64,000 nucleotides of DNA from the NCBI RefSeq assembly GCF_011751865.2, contig NZ_CP061770.1:2728001-2792000 (forward strand), in the 5' to 3' direction. Every line of letters starts with the position of its first letter. Position 1 is the stretch's first letter. Positions 7,848 to 16,311 of this stretch are shown here, piece after piece. The notes under the pieces were generated by a model. It worked only from the letters and a program-made list of their open reading frames with translations. It was not told where the DNA came from and made no database searches. This DNA comes from Salinibacterium sp. ZJ70. Lineage in GTDB: Bacteria > Actinomycetota > Actinomycetes > Actinomycetales > Microbacteriaceae. A program made the position numbers and the translations under genes.

Positions 7848-8912
7848 ATGATGGATCAACACCGCAAGGTTCTCGTCGTCGATGACGATGCGGACGTCGC
7901 GCTCTACGTCAAGACGGTGCTCGAGCGTCGAGGCGGGTGCGTCGTGCGGACCGCAGGCGACGGACTCTCCGGCGTCGCCGCCGTCGCGGAATTCCGCCCC
8001 GACGTCGTCGTGACCGACATCGAGATGCCGGGACTCACCGGCCTCGACTTCATCGCCGCGATCCGTGCCGACCACCCCCGACTCCCCGTGGTCGTGATGA
8101 CCGCGCACGTCTCCGTCGAATACGCCGTCTCCGCACTGCGCGCTCAGGCCGACGAGTTCCTCACGAAGCCGCTCGACTCGGCGCGCCTCGTCGAGGTCGT
8201 CACCCGGCTCGCCGACGAAGGCCGCGCACGCCAGGCCGATGAGCCTCCCGCCCAGCGCGTGCTCGCGATCGGCGCGCACCCCGACGATGTCGAGATCGGC
8301 GTCGGCGGGATCCTCGCCGCCCACCGCGCCGCAGGCGACGAGGTCACGATCCTGACGCTCTCGCGCGGATCCCGCGGCGGCGACGTCGCCGACCGCCAGA
8401 GCGAATCGCTCTCCTCCGCCGAACTGCTCGGCGCGCGCCTCTTCCTGCACGACCTCGTGGACACCGAGATCACGAGCGGCGGCCCCACGGTGCGGCTCAT
8501 CGAGGAGGTCGTCCGCGAGGTCGCCCCCATGATCGTCTACACCCACACCGACCACGACCGCCACCAGGACCACCGCGCCGTGCACGCGGCCACGGTCGTC
8601 GCGACGCGCGCCATCGACACGGTCGGCTGCTACCAGTCCCCCTCCGCGACCATCGACTTCCGCCCCACCCGCTTCGTCGCGATCGACGGCTTCGTGGAGC
8701 GCAAGCTCGAGCTGCTCGCGTGCTTCAGCTCGCAGACCGACCGGCGCAGCTACCTCGACCCCGAGTTCGTGCGCGCGACCGCTCGCTACTGGTCCCGGTT
8801 CGGCGGCGGCACCGAGGTCGAGCCGCTCGAGATCGTGCGCGAGAGCGCCGACCTGTCGACCCCGCGGCGCACCCGCACGGATGCACAGTCGACGCGCGGA
8901 GATCTCCGATGA
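7848..8912 (+). CDS. Response-regulator receiver fused to PIG-L (LmbE-type) deacetylase
   Basis: A 354-residue fusion. Residues 6-122 are a CheY-like receiver: acidic pocket VVDDDAD, phospho-acceptor Asp57 in VTDIEMPG, Thr85 in MTAH and Lys107 in LTKPL, all present. Residues 137-320 are a PIG-L zinc N-deacetylase: His144, Asp146 and Asp147 in IGAHPDDVE, and the downstream HQDHRAVH supplying the third zinc ligand. There is no DNA-binding domain, so the output is enzymatic. PIG-L enzymes remove acetyl groups from GlcNAc-type sugars. The cognate kinase is probably the last gene of the same operon. An AGGGGGAAG site precedes tandem ATGs at 7848 and 7851. The stop overlaps the next start as ATGA. 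Confidence 0.9.
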   Translation: MMDQHRKVLVVDDDADVALYVKTVLERRGGCVVRTAGDGLSGVAAVAEFRPDVVVTDIEMPGLTGLDFIAAIRADHPRLPVVVMTAHVSVEYAVSALRAQADEFLTKPLDSARLVEVVTRLADEGRARQADEPPAQRVLAIGAHPDDVEIGVGGILAAHRAAGDEVTILTLSRGSRGGDVADRQSESLSSAELLGARLFLHDLVDTEITSGGPTVRLIEEVVREVAPMIVYTHTDHDRHQDHRAVHAATVVATRAIDTVGCYQSPSATIDFRPTRFVAIDGFVERKLELLACFSSQTDRRSYLDPEFVRATARYWSRFGGGTEVEPLEIVRESADLSTPRRTRTDAQSTRGDLR

Positions 8913-9898
8913 CGCGCGTGCTCGTCACCGGCGCGGGCGGGGCGGCGGGCGTCGCCGTCATCCGCTCGCTGCTGCACCGCGCCGATGTGACCGTGTTCGC
9001 CGCCGACATGGACGGCTGGGCGGCGGGCATCTACCTCGTCCCCGCCGAACAGCGGCGGCTCGTGGAGCCGGGCCGCGCCGACGGCTTCGTCCCCGGACTC
9101 GCCCGCATCGTCGCCGAGGACCGGATCGACGTCGTCATCTCGACGGTCGACGTCGAGCTCGCGGCCCTCGCCGCCCGCCGCCACGAACTCGCGCCCGCCG
9201 TGCTCGCCGCCCCCTCGGCCGACACCCTCGCGGCGTGCCTCGACAAGCTCGCACTCGCCGAACGCTGCGGCGCGACCGGCCACGCACCGCGCACCGTGCT
9301 CGCCGGACCCGATGCCTCCGCCGTCGACTGGGAGTTCCCCGTCTTCGCGAAGCCGCGCAGCGGCGCGGGTGGGCGCGGCATCCGGATGGTGCCCGACCGT
9401 GCCGCGCTCGACGCCCTCCCCACCGATGACGGGCTCATCGTGCAGGACCTGCTTCCGGGCGACGAGTACTCGGTGGATGTGATCGCCGACGCGAACGGCC
9501 ACGTCGTCGCCGCGGTGCCGCGCACGCGCGAGCGCGTCGACTCGGGCGTCGCGATCGCAGGCCGCACCGTGCACGACGCGGAACTCGAGCAGACCGCGGC
9601 CGACATCGCCCGCGCCATCGGCCTCGTCGGCGTCGCGAACGTGCAGCTGCGCCGCGACCGCGCAGGCCGCGCGAAGCTCCTCGAGGTCAACCCCCGGTTC
9701 CCGGGGGCTCTGCCGCTCACGATCGCGGCGGGCGTCGACATCCCATCGCTCGTCGTCGACCTGTTCACCGGCGTGCCGCTGCCCTCACGGATCGAGTTCG
9801 AGGAACGCGCCGTCGTGCGCTTCCTCGAAGACGTCATCCTCGATCCCGCCGAACTGCTCGTCTCCGAGCACGCCGCCCACCAGGTGGGAGACGCCTGA
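8909..9898 (+). CDS. ATP-grasp ligase of the carbamoyl-phosphate-synthase/PylC-like type
   Basis: A 329-residue protein with a Rossmann-like pre-ATP-grasp domain (MTRVLVTGAGGAAGVAVIRS) and an ATP-grasp fold. FAKPRSGAGGRGI near residue 150 is the glycine-rich ATP loop. DLLPGDEYSVDVIAD near 185 and LEVNPRFPGALPL near 255 carry the magnesium-binding Glu and Asn. Relatives ligate a carboxylate to an amine or amino sugar. In this operon it could attach an amino acid to the sugar or lipid handled by the deacetylase, which is inference. It overlaps both neighbours by a few bases, which indicates co-translation. Confidence 0.85.
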   Translation: MTRVLVTGAGGAAGVAVIRSLLHRADVTVFAADMDGWAAGIYLVPAEQRRLVEPGRADGFVPGLARIVAEDRIDVVISTVDVELAALAARRHELAPAVLAAPSADTLAACLDKLALAERCGATGHAPRTVLAGPDASAVDWEFPVFAKPRSGAGGRGIRMVPDRAALDALPTDDGLIVQDLLPGDEYSVDVIADANGHVVAAVPRTRERVDSGVAIAGRTVHDAELEQTAADIARAIGLVGVANVQLRRDRAGRAKLLEVNPRFPGALPLTIAAGVDIPSLVVDLFTGVPLPSRIEFEERAVVRFLEDVILDPAELLVSEHAAHQVGDA

Positions 9899-10617
9899 TG
9901 CACCCCGAACTGAGCGGCGACTTCCACGTGCACTCGACGTTCTCCGACGACGCCGTCTCGAGCCTGCAGGAGAACGTCGACGCGGCGCACGCCGCAGGGC
10001 TCACCGAGATCCGCCTCGTGGACCATGTGCGCGCGAGCACCACGTGGGTGCCCGAGTTCGTCGCCGCGGTCGCCGCCCTCGATGTGCCTGCGGGGCTCAC
10101 CGTGCACACCGGAGTCGAGGCGAAGATCCTCGACGCGTCGGGGACGCTCGACATCCCGACGGGCGTCGAGGGCATCGACCGCATCCTCATCGCCGACCAT
10201 CAGTTCCCGGGTGCCGACGGCCCCTGGTCTCCCGCGACGACGATCGAGCGGATCGCGAACGGACTCACCGTGGACGACGCTCTCGACCTCCTCATCGGGG
10301 GCCTCACCGGCGCGATGCGGCGCCACCCCGGAAACCAGCTCGCACACTGCTTCTCGATCCTCCCGAAGGTCGGGCTCCGCGAAGACCAGCTGGGCGATGA
10401 GCGCCTGCGCCTGTGGGCGGAGACCGCGGCCGCGACCGACACCTGGGTCGAGGTGAACGAGAAGTGGGCATGCCCCGGCCCCGCCGCTCTCGCCGCGGCC
10501 CGAGCAGCTGGCGTGCGCATCGTGGCCTCCACCGACAGCCACGACTCCCGGGAGGTCGGTCGCTACGACCGTGTCGCACAGCTCCTCGGCGCCGCGGTCG
10601 GCGCAGCGCGCACATGA
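9898..10617 (+). CDS. PHP-domain metal-dependent phosphoesterase
   Basis: A 239-residue PHP protein. GDFHVHSTFSDD near the start supplies His10 and His12. LVDHVRAS, GVEAKILD and TVHTG follow as motif II/III regions, and a C-terminal STDSHDSREVGRYD contributes the last metal ligands. The family hydrolyses phosphate monoesters such as histidinol phosphate, or nucleotide-type substrates. The specific substrate is unknown. The start shares one base with the previous stop (TGATG) and the stop overlaps the synthase start (ATGA), so it belongs firmly to this operon. A role in dephosphorylating a glycan precursor or product is plausible. Confidence 0.85.
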   Translation: MHPELSGDFHVHSTFSDDAVSSLQENVDAAHAAGLTEIRLVDHVRASTTWVPEFVAAVAALDVPAGLTVHTGVEAKILDASGTLDIPTGVEGIDRILIADHQFPGADGPWSPATTIERIANGLTVDDALDLLIGGLTGAMRRHPGNQLAHCFSILPKVGLREDQLGDERLRLWAETAAATDTWVEVNEKWACPGPAALAAARAAGVRIVASTDSHDSREVGRYDRVAQLLGAAVGAART

Positions 10618-12107
10618 TCGATTGGCTCGAGGTAGCGACGACCTCCCTGCAGGTCGTCCTGCTCGCCTTCGTCGCGACAGGGGCGGTGCCGGTCGTGACC
10701 GCCGCTCTCACCTTCCTCGTGGTGCCGCTGCACGCGTTCTTCAACCACAACAAGAAGGCCGACGCCCACTTCCCGAACGTCGCGATCATGGTGCCGGCGT
10801 GGAACGAAGGCAACGTCATCGGAGCGACGATCGACAACCTCGTCGCGCTCGAATACCCCAGCGACCGCGTGCGCATCTATGTGATCGACGACGCCTCCAC
10901 GGACGACACCCCGGATGTGGTGCGCGCGAAGGCCGCGCAGTATCCGGACCGGGTGGTGCTGCTGCGTCGTGAGCAGGGCGGGCAGGGCAAAGCCCACACC
11001 CTCAACCACGGCATCGAGATCGTGCTCGCCGACACCTGGGCGGAGGCGATCCTCATCATGGACGCCGACGTCATCTTCACGCCCACCTCGCTGCGGCGCA
11101 TGGCCCGGCACCTCGCCGACCCGAAGGTCGGCGCCGTGTCGGCCTACATCGCCGAAGGCAGCCGCGACCCGAACTACATGACGCGCTTCATCGCGATCGA
11201 GTACGTGCTCGCGCAGCTCGCCTCGCGCCGCGCCCAGAACGTGCTCGGCGCCCACGCCTGCCTCGCGGGCGGCGCACAGCTGCACTCGCGCGAGAACCTC
11301 GAAGGCATCGGCGGGCGCATCCCCACCGGCAGCCTCGCCGAGGACACCGTCGCGACCTTCGAATCGCAGCTGAACGGCAAGCGCATGGTGTTCGAGCCCT
11401 CGGCGATCGTCCTCGCCGAGGAGCCGAGCACCATCGACGGTCTCTGGAAGCAGCGCCTGCGATGGGCGCGCGGCAACGTCCAGGTCACGAGGATGTACCG
11501 GAAGGTGTGGCTTCGCCCCTCCCGGACGCACAACCTCGGCAGCCTCATCTTCGCGGCGTCGTGGTTCAGCATCTTCCTGCTGCCGTTCGCGATGATCCTG
11601 TCGTCGATCGGACTCGTCGGGCTGCTGCTCCTCGGGAGCGGCCTCTCGAAGCTCGTGTTCGAGCTCCTCTGGATCAGCGCGACCCTCGCCTACCTGTTCG
11701 CGATGATCCTCGGAGTCCAGCTCGACAGACGCGTCGGCCGGATGTCGTGGCGGGAGGCGTTCCTCTTCCCCGGCGCACTGTCGTTCGTCGTGATGCTCGC
11801 GGCGCTGTTCCCCGGCCTCGTCGAGGAGCACATCCCCGCGATGTTCGGCTTCGAGCTGCTGCCGATCGGCCACATGACCCTCACGCTCATCATCTACGCG
11901 TGGATCTCGCTGTCGATGGTGGGCGCGTGGATCGCGCGGGTGGTCGAGAAGCTCCCCGCGGGCCGGTTCCTGTCGCCGTTCCTCATCTACCTCGTCGGCT
12001 ACGGGCCGCTGCTGTGCGCGATCACCGCGGATTCGTACATCAAGGAGTGGAAGAAGGCCGACACCTCGTGGGTGAAGACCGTCAAGACGGGACGAGTGAC
12101 CGCATGA
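10614..12107 (+). CDS. Processive family-2 glycosyltransferase with membrane domain
   Basis: A 497-residue membrane synthase with an N-terminal helix (residues 10-40), a cytosolic GT-A domain and five or six C-terminal helices from about residue 305. All catalytic marks of processive GT2 enzymes are visible: VIDDAST at 90-96, the DAD nucleotide/metal site at 150-152, AEDT at 242-245 as the general-base region, and QRLRW at 280-284. This places it with PgaC/IcaA, hyaluronan and cellulose synthases, which polymerise and export beta-linked polysaccharide. With a small membrane partner immediately downstream and a deacetylase upstream, a GlcNAc-type polymer is a reasonable guess. The product is not identifiable. 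Confidence 0.9.
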   Translation: MIDWLEVATTSLQVVLLAFVATGAVPVVTAALTFLVVPLHAFFNHNKKADAHFPNVAIMVPAWNEGNVIGATIDNLVALEYPSDRVRIYVIDDASTDDTPDVVRAKAAQYPDRVVLLRREQGGQGKAHTLNHGIEIVLADTWAEAILIMDADVIFTPTSLRRMARHLADPKVGAVSAYIAEGSRDPNYMTRFIAIEYVLAQLASRRAQNVLGAHACLAGGAQLHSRENLEGIGGRIPTGSLAEDTVATFESQLNGKRMVFEPSAIVLAEEPSTIDGLWKQRLRWARGNVQVTRMYRKVWLRPSRTHNLGSLIFAASWFSIFLLPFAMILSSIGLVGLLLLGSGLSKLVFELLWISATLAYLFAMILGVQLDRRVGRMSWREAFLFPGALSFVVMLAALFPGLVEEHIPAMFGFELLPIGHMTLTLIIYAWISLSMVGAWIARVVEKLPAGRFLSPFLIYLVGYGPLLCAITADSYIKEWKKADTSWVKTVKTGRVTA

Positions 12108-12253
12108 GCGAGCTGACACGGCAGGACATCGCCCCCACCCGCACCGAGATCCGCGCCGACACCCGGCGCGAATTCCGTCTGCTGCTGAAGGCGGCAGTCG
12201 GGTTCCTCGCGATCGCGGGTGTGATCTGGCTGAGAGTGGAGTTCTTCGAGTGA
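12104..12253 (+). CDS. 49-residue single-pass membrane protein
   Basis: A short protein starting MSELTRQDIAPTRTEIRADT, with a charged N-terminal half and one transmembrane helix (LLLKAAVGFLAIAGVIWLRV), ending in FFE. It overlaps the synthase stop (ATGA) and the kinase start (GTGA), so it is very likely real. Its position directly after a PgaC-like synthase resembles the small PgaD/IcaD accessory subunits. The sequence is too short to assign a family. Tight coupling on both sides suggests one-to-one production with the synthase. Confidence 0.75.
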   Translation: MSELTRQDIAPTRTEIRADTRREFRLLLKAAVGFLAIAGVIWLRVEFFE

Positions 12254-14013
12254 GCCGGCTGACGAGCGTGCGCATGCGCGAGATGCTGGGGCGACAGCGC
12301 ACCCTGTGGTACATCGATTCGACGGGACCCACCCTGCTCATGCGGCAGGCGCCATCTGCGGTCGCACTGATCGTCGGCGTCACGCTCTCCATGGCGCTCG
12401 ACGACCTTCCGTTCACCCCGTTCGCCGCAGCGGGCTTCGGCCTCATCGTCGGCGCGACCATCGTGGCCATCGTCGCGACGCGCGAGCGCATCGCGATCGG
12501 ATGGATCGGGGCCCTCATCCCCATCGCGGACCTCATCGGATTCGGGCTCTTCCGCGCAGGAACGGGCGGAGCGACGTCGCTCTTCGGCGTGTTCCTGCTG
12601 CTCCCGTTGGTGTGGCTCGCAGCGCTCCCCGGATACCGCTACGTCATCATCGTGACCGTGCTCGGCTCGGGCCTGCAGGTGCTCCCGATGCTCACTCACG
12701 CCCCCAGCTCGTCGAGCGAATGGCTGCGCATGGTGATCACGCCCGCCGTCTACGCCGTCATCGCGATCATGATCAACGAGATCGCCCGCAATGGCCGTCT
12801 GCGCACCGCAGAGGCCCAGCAGCTTGCTGCGGAACGGGCCGCCGCGCTGGAGCGCAACCAACGTGTGCTGGAGCAGCTGCAAGAGTCGAAGCAGAACTAC
12901 GGCGAGCTCGTCGAGCTGTTCCGCAGTGTCTGGAATGCGATCACCGCACAGGCGATCATCGGCACCGATCGCGCCGGTCTCATCGTCACCTGGAACCCCG
13001 GCGCCACGATCCTGCTCGGCAGAGAGGATCTCGACACCGAGTACGCGGAGCGCATCGAGGCGTTCTTCCCGCCCTCCGTTCTCGATGGTCTCGCGGGATT
13101 CCCCGAGCACGGAGCGCAGCTCGCCCACGACCCGCTGCCCCCGGGCCTGCGCATGCTCTTCGACGCGGTCGACGCCGGCGCGACGGTCGAGCGCGAGCTC
13201 GACATGCTGCGGGACGACGGCAGCACCGTGCCCGTCCGCCTCGTCATCACGCAGCGCTTCGACGGCACCCGCACGCCCATCGGGTACCTGCTGGTCGCGA
13301 GTGACGAGACGCGCGCGATCGAGGTCGCCCGGATGAAGGACGAGTTCGTCGGCATGATCTCGCACGAGCTGCGCACCCCGCTCAGCTCGATCCTCGGCTA
13401 CCTGGAGCTGTTGCGGGACGACCCCCAGAATCCGCTCACCGAGGAGCAGCAGCAGTTCCTCGGCATCGCCGAGCGGAACGCGGAGCGCCTGCTGCGGCTC
13501 GGCGGCGACCTGCTGTTCACCGCGCAGGTCGAGTCAGGCCACTTCGCCCTGGAGACGCGTGAGGTCGACATCAGCGCGCTCATCGTCGCGGCGGTCGAAT
13601 CGGCGCGGCCCGCCGCCGACACCGCACGCGTGCGTCTCCGGATCGGCGGCTCGCTCGACACCGTGATCGCGCGCGTGGATCCGGTGCGCATCTCGCAGGC
13701 CGTCGACAACCTCGTCTCGAACGCGCTCAAGTTCACCCCGGCGGAGGGTGAGGTCGTGGTGACGCTCTCGCAGAACACCCGCTACATCGTGCTCTCGGTG
13801 CGCGACACCGGCGTCGGCATCCCCGCAGACGAACTCGACCGGCTGTTCACGCGCTTCTTCCGCGCCTCCACCGCCACCCGCAACGCCCTGCCCGGCGTCG
13901 GACTCGGACTCAACATCACGAAGGCCATCGTCACCGCGCACCGGGGCCGCATGGAGGTGTCGAGCGAGGTGGGCGTCGGAACCGAGTTCCGGATGATCCT
14001 CCCGCTCGACTAG
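12250..14013 (+). CDS. Membrane PAS sensor histidine kinase
   Basis: A 587-residue kinase. Residues 35-175 form about six membrane helices. A coiled-coil segment at 183-215 (TAEAQQLAAERAAALERNQ) leads into a PAS domain at about 222-350. The HisKA domain follows with His372 in MISHELRTPLSS. The HATPase domain carries the N box DNLVSNALKF, the G1 box DTGVGIP and the GVGLGL box. No extracytoplasmic loop is large, so it probably senses something in the membrane or through PAS. It is the last gene of the operon whose first gene encodes a receiver, which suggests a self-contained signalling pair. GTG overlaps the preceding stop. Confidence 0.9.
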   Translation: MSRLTSVRMREMLGRQRTLWYIDSTGPTLLMRQAPSAVALIVGVTLSMALDDLPFTPFAAAGFGLIVGATIVAIVATRERIAIGWIGALIPIADLIGFGLFRAGTGGATSLFGVFLLLPLVWLAALPGYRYVIIVTVLGSGLQVLPMLTHAPSSSSEWLRMVITPAVYAVIAIMINEIARNGRLRTAEAQQLAAERAAALERNQRVLEQLQESKQNYGELVELFRSVWNAITAQAIIGTDRAGLIVTWNPGATILLGREDLDTEYAERIEAFFPPSVLDGLAGFPEHGAQLAHDPLPPGLRMLFDAVDAGATVERELDMLRDDGSTVPVRLVITQRFDGTRTPIGYLLVASDETRAIEVARMKDEFVGMISHELRTPLSSILGYLELLRDDPQNPLTEEQQQFLGIAERNAERLLRLGGDLLFTAQVESGHFALETREVDISALIVAAVESARPAADTARVRLRIGGSLDTVIARVDPVRISQAVDNLVSNALKFTPAEGEVVVTLSQNTRYIVLSVRDTGVGIPADELDRLFTRFFRASTATRNALPGVGLGLNITKAIVTAHRGRMEVSSEVGVGTEFRMILPLD

Positions 14014-14025
14014 GGCGCGGCCCGC

Positions 14026-14916
14026 TCAGTCGGTGGGAGGAGCGGGCGGCGCGCCGAGCGCATCGAGCGCCGACCAGAAGCCGTCGTCGATCGTCGCGTC
14101 GACATGCTGCTGCAGCTCACCGAGGCGCTCCACCGAGTTCACACCAACGACGGTCGTGTGGATGCGCGGGTCGCGCATCGAGAAGTGCAGAGCCGCCGCA
14201 GCGGGCTCGACACCCCACTCAGCGCACAGTGCCCGGAACGCGTCGACGTGCGCCAGGAACTCGGCGCTCGGCTCCGAGTAGCCGTAGGTGCGACCGCGGA
14301 AGTTCTCGCCAGCGAGGATGCCGGCCCCGAACGGCGCGGCATTGAACACCGTCATGCCACGCTCGGTCGCGAGGTCGATGAGGTGATCGGCGGCGCGGTT
14401 CACGACGGTGTAGCGGTTGTGCGTGAGCACGACGTCGAACGCATCCGTCTGCACGTACTCCTCCATGAGCGGGACAGTGCCCGCCGCGATGCCGATCGCA
14501 CCGATGCGGCCGTGATCGCGGAGCTTCAGCAGCACCTCGACGGGACCGCCGGGCGCCATCGCCTGGGAGACCGAGATCGTGTAGGGATCGTGCAGCTGGT
14601 AGAGCGGCAGAGTCTCGAGACCGAGGCGCTCGGTGGACTCCTCGAACGAGCGCTTCATCCGCTCGCCGGAGAAGGCACCGGTGACGGGGTCCTGGTCGCC
14701 CTTCGAGAACACGACGTGGCCCTCAGGAAGCCCGCCGAGCTCGAGGATCGCCTCACCGAGGAGGCGCTCGCTCTTGCCGTCGGCGTAGTTGTTGGAGGTG
14801 TCGGCCTGGCGGAACGACGACGTGAGGATGGTCTTCGCGAGGGCGAGATCCGCGCCCGGGCGCTTGCCGAGGCCCGAAGTGCCGATCGTGACAGGTTGCA
14901 GATCGTGGTGGAGCAT
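14026..14916 (-). CDS. Aldo/keto reductase family protein
   Basis: A 296-residue protein of the aldo/keto reductase fold. It starts MLHHDLQPVTIGTSGLGKRP, then QADTSNNYADGKSERLLGEA with the catalytic Tyr in NNYADG, and QLHDPYTIS with the substrate-pocket His. The C-terminal HTTVVGVNSVERLGEL is the NADPH-binding region. It belongs to the group related to D-threo-aldose dehydrogenase. It converges on the kinase operon and is followed on the same strand by the SGNH hydrolase. The substrate is unknown. Confidence 0.8.
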   Translation of the reverse strand: MLHHDLQPVTIGTSGLGKRPGADLALAKTILTSSFRQADTSNNYADGKSERLLGEAILELGGLPEGHVVFSKGDQDPVTGAFSGERMKRSFEESTERLGLETLPLYQLHDPYTISVSQAMAPGGPVEVLLKLRDHGRIGAIGIAAGTVPLMEEYVQTDAFDVVLTHNRYTVVNRAADHLIDLATERGMTVFNAAPFGAGILAGENFRGRTYGYSEPSAEFLAHVDAFRALCAEWGVEPAAAALHFSMRDPRIHTTVVGVNSVERLGELQQHVDATIDDGFWSALDALGAPPAPPTD

Positions 14917-14942
14917 TCCTCCAGAGTAGAGGGGGCGCGCCC

Positions 14943-15554
14943 TCAGCGCTGGAGTGCTCCTTCGGCCGCCTCCCACGCCTCGGCGATGAGCTCCGCCCCG
15001 AGAGGCGTGGGGTGCACGCCGTCAGCCGCGATCTCAGCCGCCCCGTGATGCGCGGCAGCCGTCGTGAGGATGCGATGCAACGGCACGAAGGCGGCCTGGA
15101 ACTCTTCCGCGAGCGAGGCCACCGCGTCGCGCTTGCCCTCCAGGTCGTCCAGCCAGCCGAACTGCTCCTGCGTGATCGGAACGATGAACGGCTCCACGAG
15201 CACCAGACGCGGATTGCCCGCCACCACCGCGCGCTCGAGCAGACCCCGGTAGACGGATTCGAACTGCTTCGCCTCGGTGACGATCCCCTGATCGAAGCGA
15301 CGCAGCGTGTCATTGACCCCGACGTACACCGAGAGAGTCCCCGGGGCGAGCGCGAGGACATCCTGCCCCCATCGCGCGGCGAGGTCGCCGATGCGGTCGC
15401 CGCTCACGCCCCGATTGATGACCTCGCGGCGATCCCCGCGCACCTGCAGGGCCTCCGCCGCGAGCCGCACGTAGCCCAAGCCGAGCCCTTCCGGGTCGTC
15501 GCGGCGATGGGCGTCCGTGATGGAGTCGCCGATGAACACGATCGGTCGAGTCAT
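14943..15554 (-). CDS. SGNH/GDSL-family hydrolase
   Basis: A 203-residue esterase-like protein. Block I IVFIGDSITD supplies the nucleophile Ser11. Block II NRGVSGDRIGDL supplies the oxyanion Gly. Block III YVGVNDTLRR has the Asn. Block V ADGVHPTPLG supplies the catalytic Asp and His. There is no signal peptide, so it acts in the cytoplasm on an ester or acetylated sugar. It is divergent from the alpha/beta hydrolase at 15584 with a 29-base gap. Confidence 0.88.
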   Translation of the reverse strand: MTRPIVFIGDSITDAHRRDDPEGLGLGYVRLAAEALQVRGDRREVINRGVSGDRIGDLAARWGQDVLALAPGTLSVYVGVNDTLRRFDQGIVTEAKQFESVYRGLLERAVVAGNPRLVLVEPFIVPITQEQFGWLDDLEGKRDAVASLAEEFQAAFVPLHRILTTAAAHHGAAEIAADGVHPTPLGAELIAEAWEAAEGALQR

Positions 15555-15583
15555 TCCGCCAGAGTAACGACGAAGATGGACGA

Positions 15584-16216
15584 ATGGATGGCTTGCACCT
15601 CATCGTCCTGCCCGGTGGCGGATATCGCCGCCACGCCCCCCACGAGGGCGAGCCGGTCGCGGAGTGGCTGCGGGGGCTCGGCTTCGAGGCGAGCGTCTTC
15701 GCGTACCCCGTGAAGACCCGCCACCCCGGACCGCTCGATGCCGTGCGCGCCGAGATCCGCCGGGTGCGCGAGGCGGGGGCTGCGCGCGTGGGAGTCGTGG
15801 GGTTCTCGGCCGGCGGTCACGCGGCCGGCATGGCGGCCTTCGCACCCGGTGCGACCCCCGCCGAGCGTGTGGACGTCGCCGTGCTCGGCTACCCCGTCGT
15901 GTCGATGATGCTCGAGGAGCACCGCGGATCCCGGGAGAAGCTCCTCGGGAAGGATGCCTCATGGAGTGAGCGCGCGGCGACATCCCTCGACCTGCTCGTC
16001 ACGGCATCCGCCCCGCCGACCTTCGTGTGGCACACCGCCGACGACGCGGTCGTGCCGGTGCAGCACAGCTACCTGCTGGGCATGGCGCTCGCTGGCAGCT
16101 CGGTGCCACACGAAGCGCACGTGCTGCCGACGGGCACGCATGGGCTGGGGCTCGCCGAAGGTGAGCCCGCGGCTGTGTGGACGGGGCTCTGCGCGGAGTG
16201 GCTCGGGCGACTCTAG
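15584..16216 (+). CDS. Alpha/beta hydrolase (acetyl-esterase/dienelactone-hydrolase-like)
   Basis: A 210-residue cytosolic hydrolase. LIVLPGGGYRRHAPHEGEPV is the oxyanion HGGGY-like loop of acetyl-xylan/lipase-type esterases. GVVGFSAGGHAAG carries the nucleophile serine. The acid lies in WHTADDAVVP and the histidine in PTGTHGLGLAEG. It is a pair with the divergent SGNH hydrolase, and both could de-esterify acetylated carbohydrates. The ATG lies six codons ahead of the first beta-strand. Confidence 0.82.
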   Translation: MDGLHLIVLPGGGYRRHAPHEGEPVAEWLRGLGFEASVFAYPVKTRHPGPLDAVRAEIRRVREAGAARVGVVGFSAGGHAAGMAAFAPGATPAERVDVAVLGYPVVSMMLEEHRGSREKLLGKDASWSERAATSLDLLVTASAPPTFVWHTADDAVVPVQHSYLLGMALAGSSVPHEAHVLPTGTHGLGLAEGEPAAVWTGLCAEWLGRL

Positions 16217-16251
16217 GCGGATCGACGATCACAGTGTCCCTCGACACGGTT

Positions 16252-16310
16252 CCGCGGGCCGAGACAGCCCGCGGCGCTGGCGTCGCGGCGAAGGCCGGAA
16301 ACGGCCTTCG
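16252..16310. terminator. Two hairpins between convergent genes
   Basis: The first stem is CCGCGGGC paired with GCCCGCGG (16252-16259 and 16267-16274). The second is a nine-base perfect stem with a GAAA tetraloop at 16289-16310. They separate the rightward hydrolase from the leftward acyl-CoA dehydrogenase, so a bidirectional terminator is the natural reading. No T tract is present. Confidence 0.5.
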
Positions 16311-16311
16311 C

